A stretch of DNA of 9,195 nt from Candidatus Scatomorpha stercorigallinarum. GTDB lineage: Bacteria; Bacillota_A; Clostridia; Oscillospirales; Oscillospiraceae. The position numbers and the translations under genes are program-made. The first letter of the stretch is position 1; each line of letters opens with the position of its first letter. The stretch is from assembly GCA_018713375.1 (NCBI GenBank), contig DVOV01000198.1, forward strand, positions 1-9,195. Reading direction: 5' to 3'. The notes under the pieces were generated by a model. It was not told the origin of the DNA. It saw nothing but the letters and a program-made list of their open reading frames with translations, and made no database searches. Positions 5,773 through 9,195 of the stretch are shown here, piece after piece.

Positions 5773-7416
5773 TTACTTTTTCGGGAAGCTCACGCTTATC
5801 TCGGTGCCGCGCTCGTCGGATTCGAGGCTGATGCGTCCCTTGTGGTACTGGGCGGCATGCTTTACTATGGACAGGCCGAGGCCCGTGCCGCCGGTGGCTT
5901 TGGAGTGGCTCTTGTCCACGCGGTAGAAGCGCTCGAACACCCGGCCCTGGTGCTCCGGGGCGATGCCGGGGCCGTCGTCGCGCACGCGCAGGAGGATATC
6001 GTCCTCCCGCTCGGCGGTGTAGATCTCCGCCTTGCCGCCCTCGCGGCCGTATTTGACGGCGTTGTCCGCGAGGTTCCAGACTATCTCCCAGAGCAGGCGG
6101 CGAACGCCGCAGAGCTTTGCCGCCCCGCCCGAGACGCTGAGCGTGATGCCGCGCCGCCCGGCCTCCGGGGCCAGCTGGGACGCGACTTCCTCCGCCAGCT
6201 CGTGCAGGTCCGTCTCCTCCGTCGGGAAGCTCTCGCCCTCGTCCATGCGGGAGAGGTCGATGACGTCCTCGATGAGGGCCAGCAGCCGCGCGGCCTCGGA
6301 GCGGATGCGGGAATAAAACCCCGCCTCGTCCCCCGGCTTCACAAGGCCGGTCTCAAGCAGCTCCGCCGCCCCCATGATGGAGTGCAGCGGGGTCTTGAGC
6401 TCGTGGGAGACGTTCGCGGTGAACTCGCGCCGGAGCTGCTCGGCCCGGCGGCTCTCCGTGACGTCGAAGGCCAGCAGCACGGCCCCGCCGCCCGGGACGG
6501 GGCTGGCGGTGAGCTGGTATTCCAGGCCCATGCGTTCTATGCCGGTCTCCGCACGGTCTCCGGAGCGCACACGCTCCAGCAGCGCGCGCAGCTCCGGGCT
6601 GCGGTCCACGGTCAGGATGTCCTGGCCCACGCAGTCCTCCCCCGCGCCGAAGAGCTTTCGCGCGGCCGGGTTTATGCTCAGGACCCGGCCCTCCGCGTCC
6701 AGGAGGATGAGGCCCTCCGACATGCTGCCCGTCACGGCCTCGAACTCGCGCCTGCGTCGGCCCAGCTCCTCCAGCTGGCCGGATATCTGCCGCTGCTGCC
6801 GCTCCACGCGCGTGAGCAGGGGCGAGAGCTCGTCGTAGGTCTCGTTCTCCAGCGGGTGGTCCAAGTCTATGGCGTTGAGCGGCCCCACGATGCGCTTTGA
6901 AAGCCGCGAGGCCAGGAAGGCCGAGAGCGCCACGGCCAGGACGATGATGAGTATGAGCGGCTGCAAAATGCCGAAAAGCAGCGTCGGGACCGTGTAGTGC
7001 GAGGCCGCCGCGCGCAGGACCGTGCCGTCCGAGAGCCGGAGCGCGATGTACACCGTCTTCTCGCTCAGGGTGGCGGAGACGCGCCTGCCCTCGCCGCTGC
7101 CGGTCTCAAGCGCCTCGGCGAATTCCTCGCGGTCGGCGTGGTTCTCCATCGCGGCCGCGTCGGCGTTGGAGTCGTAAAGCACCGCGCCGTCGGCCGCTAT
7201 CCAGGTGAGGCGCAGGCCGTCGCGGCGGCCCAGGGCTTCGAGATAGTCCAGGCCGTCGGCCTCGACGCCCGCGGCGGCGAGGCGCGCCTCCGTGGCGAGC
7301 TGGGCCTCCTGCCGGGCGGAAAAATAGCTGTACAGCGCGCCCACGATGAGCGCGATGCAGGCCAGCATCACGGCGAAGGCCGTGAGGAATACGGAGCGAA
7401 AAATGCGTTTTGTCAT
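5773..7416 (-). CDS. phoR: PhoR-type sensor histidine kinase
   Basis: This membrane sensor kinase (547 residues) most likely phosphorylates the response regulator encoded immediately upstream. Two transmembrane segments (about 8-31 and 143-170) bracket an extracytoplasmic domain of about 110 residues with LTWIAADGAVLYDSN, a Cache-like sensor fold by inference. A degenerate HAMP-like linker (about 172-220) leads to a PAS domain (about 223-320, GLILLDAEGRVLSINPAARKLF). The HisKA H-box is FTANVSHELKTPLH with phosphoacceptor His338. The ATPase domain has the N box NLADNAVKYG (448-457), G1 RDDGPGIA (479-486), an F box (FERFYRVD) and G2 GTGLGL (510-515), so it looks fully active. ATG 7416 lies one base after the regulator's stop, with GGAGG six bases before it. 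Architecture and pst-phoU context support phosphate-starvation sensing. Its end faces the shared terminator. Confidence 0.93.
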   Translation of the reverse strand: MTKRIFRSVFLTAFAVMLACIALIVGALYSYFSARQEAQLATEARLAAAGVEADGLDYLEALGRRDGLRLTWIAADGAVLYDSNADAAAMENHADREEFAEALETGSGEGRRVSATLSEKTVYIALRLSDGTVLRAAASHYTVPTLLFGILQPLILIIVLAVALSAFLASRLSKRIVGPLNAIDLDHPLENETYDELSPLLTRVERQQRQISGQLEELGRRRREFEAVTGSMSEGLILLDAEGRVLSINPAARKLFGAGEDCVGQDILTVDRSPELRALLERVRSGDRAETGIERMGLEYQLTASPVPGGGAVLLAFDVTESRRAEQLRREFTANVSHELKTPLHSIMGAAELLETGLVKPGDEAGFYSRIRSEAARLLALIEDVIDLSRMDEGESFPTEETDLHELAEEVASQLAPEAGRRGITLSVSGGAAKLCGVRRLLWEIVWNLADNAVKYGREGGKAEIYTAEREDDILLRVRDDGPGIAPEHQGRVFERFYRVDKSHSKATGGTGLGLSIVKHAAQYHKGRISLESDERGTEISVSFPKK

Positions 7417-7417
7417 G

Positions 7418-8086
7418 TCACGCCTCCGTCCTGTAGCCCACGCCGCGCACGGTGCAGATGACGGAGCCCGCCTCGCCCAGCTTCTGGCGCAGGGTGCGGA
7501 CGTGGACGTCCACGGTGCGGGTCTCGCCGTCGTAGTCCGTGCCCCAGATCTCGCTGAGCAGCCGGTCGCGCGTGAACACCACGCCGGGGCTGGACATGAG
7601 GGTGTAGAGCAGCTCGAACTCCTTGAGCGTCAGCGCTACCTCCTGCCCGTTCGCCGTCACGCGGCGGCTCTCCGGGTCTATGGTGACGCCGCCGAGGGAG
7701 AGGGCGCTGCGGCTCCGCTCCGGCCTTGCGCGGCGCAGGACGGCGCGCACGCGGCTTATCATCTCCATCATGCCGAAGGGCTTCACGAGATAGTCGTCCG
7801 CGCCGGAGTCGAGGCCCGTTATCTTGTCGTATTCCTCGCCCCGGGCCGTCGCCATGATGACGGGCAGGTTCCGGGTCGCGGCGCCGAGGCGGAGCTTCTT
7901 CAGGATCTCCAGCCCGTCCTCGCCGGGGAGCATGACGTCGAGGATGACGAGCTCCGCCGGGGCCTTTTTGAGCGCGGCAAAGAGCGCGGCCCCGCTCTCG
8001 CAGCCCTCGGCCTCAAAGCCGGTGGAGCGCAGGGCGTAGACCTCTATGTCCCTTATCGCCGCGTCGTCCTCTACGCAGTATATCAT
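7418..8086 (-). CDS. phoB: PhoB/OmpR-family response regulator
   Basis: This 222-residue transcription factor is the likely output of the phosphate two-component system (named phoB or phoP in different lineages). The receiver domain (1-117) has the acidic pocket Glu6-Asp7, phosphoacceptor Asp50 in LVILDVMLP, Thr80 and Lys102 in VKPF. The winged-helix DNA-binding domain (about 128-222) has LTLKEFELL, TRDRLLSEIWG and the recognition-helix segment TVDVHVRTLRQKL. I start it at ATG 8086 (MIYCVEDD), because the receiver fold begins there and GGAGG stands seven bases upstream. An in-frame ATG at 8137 would add 17 residues unrelated to the family. The start overlaps the phoU stop by one base (TGATG), and phoR follows after one base, so translation is probably coupled. 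It should activate pst and other pho genes when phosphate is scarce. Confidence 0.94.
   Translation of the reverse strand: MIYCVEDDAAIRDIEVYALRSTGFEAEGCESGAALFAALKKAPAELVILDVMLPGEDGLEILKKLRLGAATRNLPVIMATARGEEYDKITGLDSGADDYLVKPFGMMEMISRVRAVLRRARPERSRSALSLGGVTIDPESRRVTANGQEVALTLKEFELLYTLMSSPGVVFTRDRLLSEIWGTDYDGETRTVDVHVRTLRQKLGEAGSVICTVRGVGYRTEA
7423..7427 (-). promoter_or_regulatory. ribosome binding site of phoR inside the phoB end
   Basis: GGAGG on the minus strand, six bases before ATG 7416 and inside the last codons of the response regulator gene, supports coupled translation of the kinase. Confidence 0.7.
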
Positions 8087-8739
8087 CACAAGACCTCCCG
8101 GCCCTTGTAGTAGCCCGTGGCCGCGAACTCGACCCACTCGGCGATGTTCGTGGCGTGGTCGCCTATGCGTTCAAGGTATTTGGCTATCATGAGCAGGTCG
8201 AGCGCGTATTCCCCGTCGCCCGGGCGGCGGGAGAGGCGCTCTATCATGGCGCTCTTTATGGTCTTGAAGACCTCGTCGGCCTCGTCGTCGCGCCTGGCGA
8301 CGGCGCGGGCGGCGGCGCTGTCGCGGCGGACAAAGGCGTCCACGCTGTCCGTCACCATGGCGACGACCGTCTGGGCCAGGCGCTTGAAGAGCTCCGCGTC
8401 CGCCTCGTCGAGCGGGCCCATGAAGCCCGCGGTCTCCGCGATGTCGAGCGCCTGGTCGCCGATGCGCTCCATGTCCGTTATCATCTTCAGCGCCGCGGAG
8501 ATCTGCCGCAGGTCGCCGGCCACCGGCTGCTGCTGCAGCAGCAGGCGCAGGCACACGCGCTCTATCTCGCGCTCTTTCTGGTCGATCTCCTCCTCCAGCG
8601 CGCTTATGCGCCCGGCAAGGGCGCGGTCCGCGTCCAGCACCGAGCGCGCGGTGACGGCGATGGCCTCCTCGCAGAGCGCGCCCATGCTTATGAGCTCGCG
8701 GTTCAGGGCCGCGAGCTGCCCGTCGAATCTCTGTCGCAT
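8086..8739 (-). CDS. phoU: phosphate transport system regulatory protein PhoU
   Basis: PhoU is a cytosolic metal-binding helical protein that links the Pst transporter to the PhoR kinase and represses Pho signalling when phosphate is ample. The 217-residue product has the normal length and two PhoU repeats, each with the conserved E/DxxxD-type metal-binding helix: KMITDMERIGDQALDIAE (85-102) and MIAKYLERIGDHATNIAEW (184-202). The N-terminal MRQRFDGQLAALNREL also fits the family. The start ATG 8739 lies one base after the pstB stop, with GGGGAGG about ten bases upstream, and its stop overlaps the response regulator start. The order pstB-phoU-phoB-phoR suggests a single transcript that encodes uptake, signal relay and response together. 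Identification is secure. Confidence 0.96.
   Translation of the reverse strand: MRQRFDGQLAALNRELISMGALCEEAIAVTARSVLDADRALAGRISALEEEIDQKEREIERVCLRLLLQQQPVAGDLRQISAALKMITDMERIGDQALDIAETAGFMGPLDEADAELFKRLAQTVVAMVTDSVDAFVRRDSAAARAVARRDDEADEVFKTIKSAMIERLSRRPGDGEYALDLLMIAKYLERIGDHATNIAEWVEFAATGYYKGREVL
8094..8098 (-). promoter_or_regulatory. ribosome binding site deciding the phoB start
   Basis: GGAGG on the minus strand lies seven bases before ATG 8086, inside the final codons of phoU. It supports the 222-residue start over the longer in-frame ATG at 8137. Confidence 0.78.
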
Positions 8740-8740
8740 A

Positions 8741-9195
8741 TCAGCCGAACCTCCCCGTTATATAGTCCTCGGTCCGCTTGTCCTGCGGATGCGAGAACAG
8801 CCGCTCGGTCTCCCCGAACTCGACGAGCTCGCCGAGCAGGAAAAACGCGGTCTCATCCGAAACACGCACCGCCTGCTGCATGTTGTGCGTCACCATGACC
8901 ACAGTATAGCGGTTTTTAAGTTCCATCGCAAGCTCCTCAATCTTCGAGGTGGAGATGGGGTCGAGGGCGCTGGTGCTCTCGTCCATGAGCAGTATATCGG
9001 GCTCTACGGCGAGGGCGCGGGCGATGCACAGGCGCTGCTGCTGGCCGCCGGAGAGGCCCAGCGCGCTCTTTCCCAGGCGGTCCTTGACCTCGTCCCAGAT
9101 GGCGGCGTCGCGCAGGCTGCGCTCCACGATGTCGTCGAGCTTGGCCTTGCCGCGCACGCCGTGGGTGCGCGGGCCGTAGGCGATGTTGTCGTATA
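8741..9195 (-). CDS. pstB: phosphate ABC transporter ATP-binding protein PstB, 5' part outside window
   Basis: This is the ATPase subunit that powers high-affinity phosphate uptake by PstSCA at the cytoplasmic membrane. 150 residues are visible, out of about 250 in the family; the Walker A half lies beyond the right edge. The visible part begins [12 protein letters not shown], a typical PstB Q-loop-adjacent segment. It then has the ABC signature LSGGQQQR, Walker B ILLMDE, the D-loop SALDPIST, the switch histidine in [11 protein letters not shown], and the family's C-terminal [10 protein letters not shown]. The usual DEPTSALD or DEPCSALD reads DESTSALD here, replacing the proline after the catalytic Glu. 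The GTG at 9157 is internal, not the start, since homology continues upstream of it to the window edge. The gene is followed one base later by phoU. Confidence 0.96.
   Translation of the reverse strand, partial: YDNIAYGPRTHGVRGKAKLDDIVERSLRDAAIWDEVKDRLGKSALGLSGGQQQRLCIARALAVEPDILLMDESTSALDPISTSKIEELAMELKNRYTVVMVTHNMQQAVRVSDETAFFLLGELVEFGETERLFSHPQDKRTEDYITGRFG

Noticed and set aside
8087..8137. A longer start for the response regulator at ATG 8137
   Set aside because: The extra 17 residues precede the receiver fold, overlap phoU and lack homology, while ATG 8086 has a well-placed GGAGG and matches family starts.
1..9195. CRISPR arrays, tRNA or rRNA genes, insertion sequences, attachment sites
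   Set aside because: I saw no regularly spaced repeats of suitable length, no cloverleaf or ribosomal sequence, and no transposase or integrase reading frame.

Overview
The window is GC-rich throughout its coding parts, with one clearly AT-rich stretch at about 4550-4880. Gene content (flavin-dependent ene-reductase with a 4Fe-4S motif, EtfBA, a two-membrane-segment PhoR-type kinase, pstB-phoU-phoB-phoR packed on one strand) and the strong GGAGG ribosome binding sites fit a high-GC anaerobic Firmicute such as a gut Oscillospiraceae/Clostridia lineage. That assignment is an inference from style; no marker gene is present.

Left half (1-4512, minus strand) is one co-directional catabolic operon read from about 4600 down to the window edge: a CaiB/BaiF-superfamily protein (4512-3331), EtfB (3287-2502), EtfA (2484-1474), then an FadH/BaiCD/TMADH-type flavoenzyme (1457 to beyond position 1; 485 codons visible). 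Gaps are 43, 17 and 16 bases. The first protein carries the His/Asp/Glu set and spacings of 2-methylacyl-CoA racemases, so it may be an acyl-CoA epimerase and not a CoA transferase. Together the genes look like a module that prepares a CoA thioester and reduces (or oxidises) a C=C bond with an electron-transfer flavoprotein. The substrate cannot be read from the sequence.

A LysR-type regulator (4820-5707, plus strand) is divergent from the operon. The 307-base gap between them holds candidate sigma-70 promoters for the operon, an imperfect 18-base direct repeat with a 22-base period (4693-4710 and 4715-4732) interleaved with perfect inverted repeats, and a separate GATAA-N11-TTATC dyad (4741-4761). 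These are the best candidates for the regulator's operators.

Right half (5773-9195, minus strand) is the downstream end of a phosphate (Pst/Pho) operon: pstB (3' part), phoU, phoB-like response regulator and phoR-like kinase, with junctions of +1, -1 and +1 bases that suggest translational coupling. lysR and phoR converge on a 15-bp-stem hairpin (5724-5755) that can terminate transcription from both sides. The Pho half is ordinary; the racemase-like/Etf/ene-reductase operon with its repeat-rich control region is the part worth following up.
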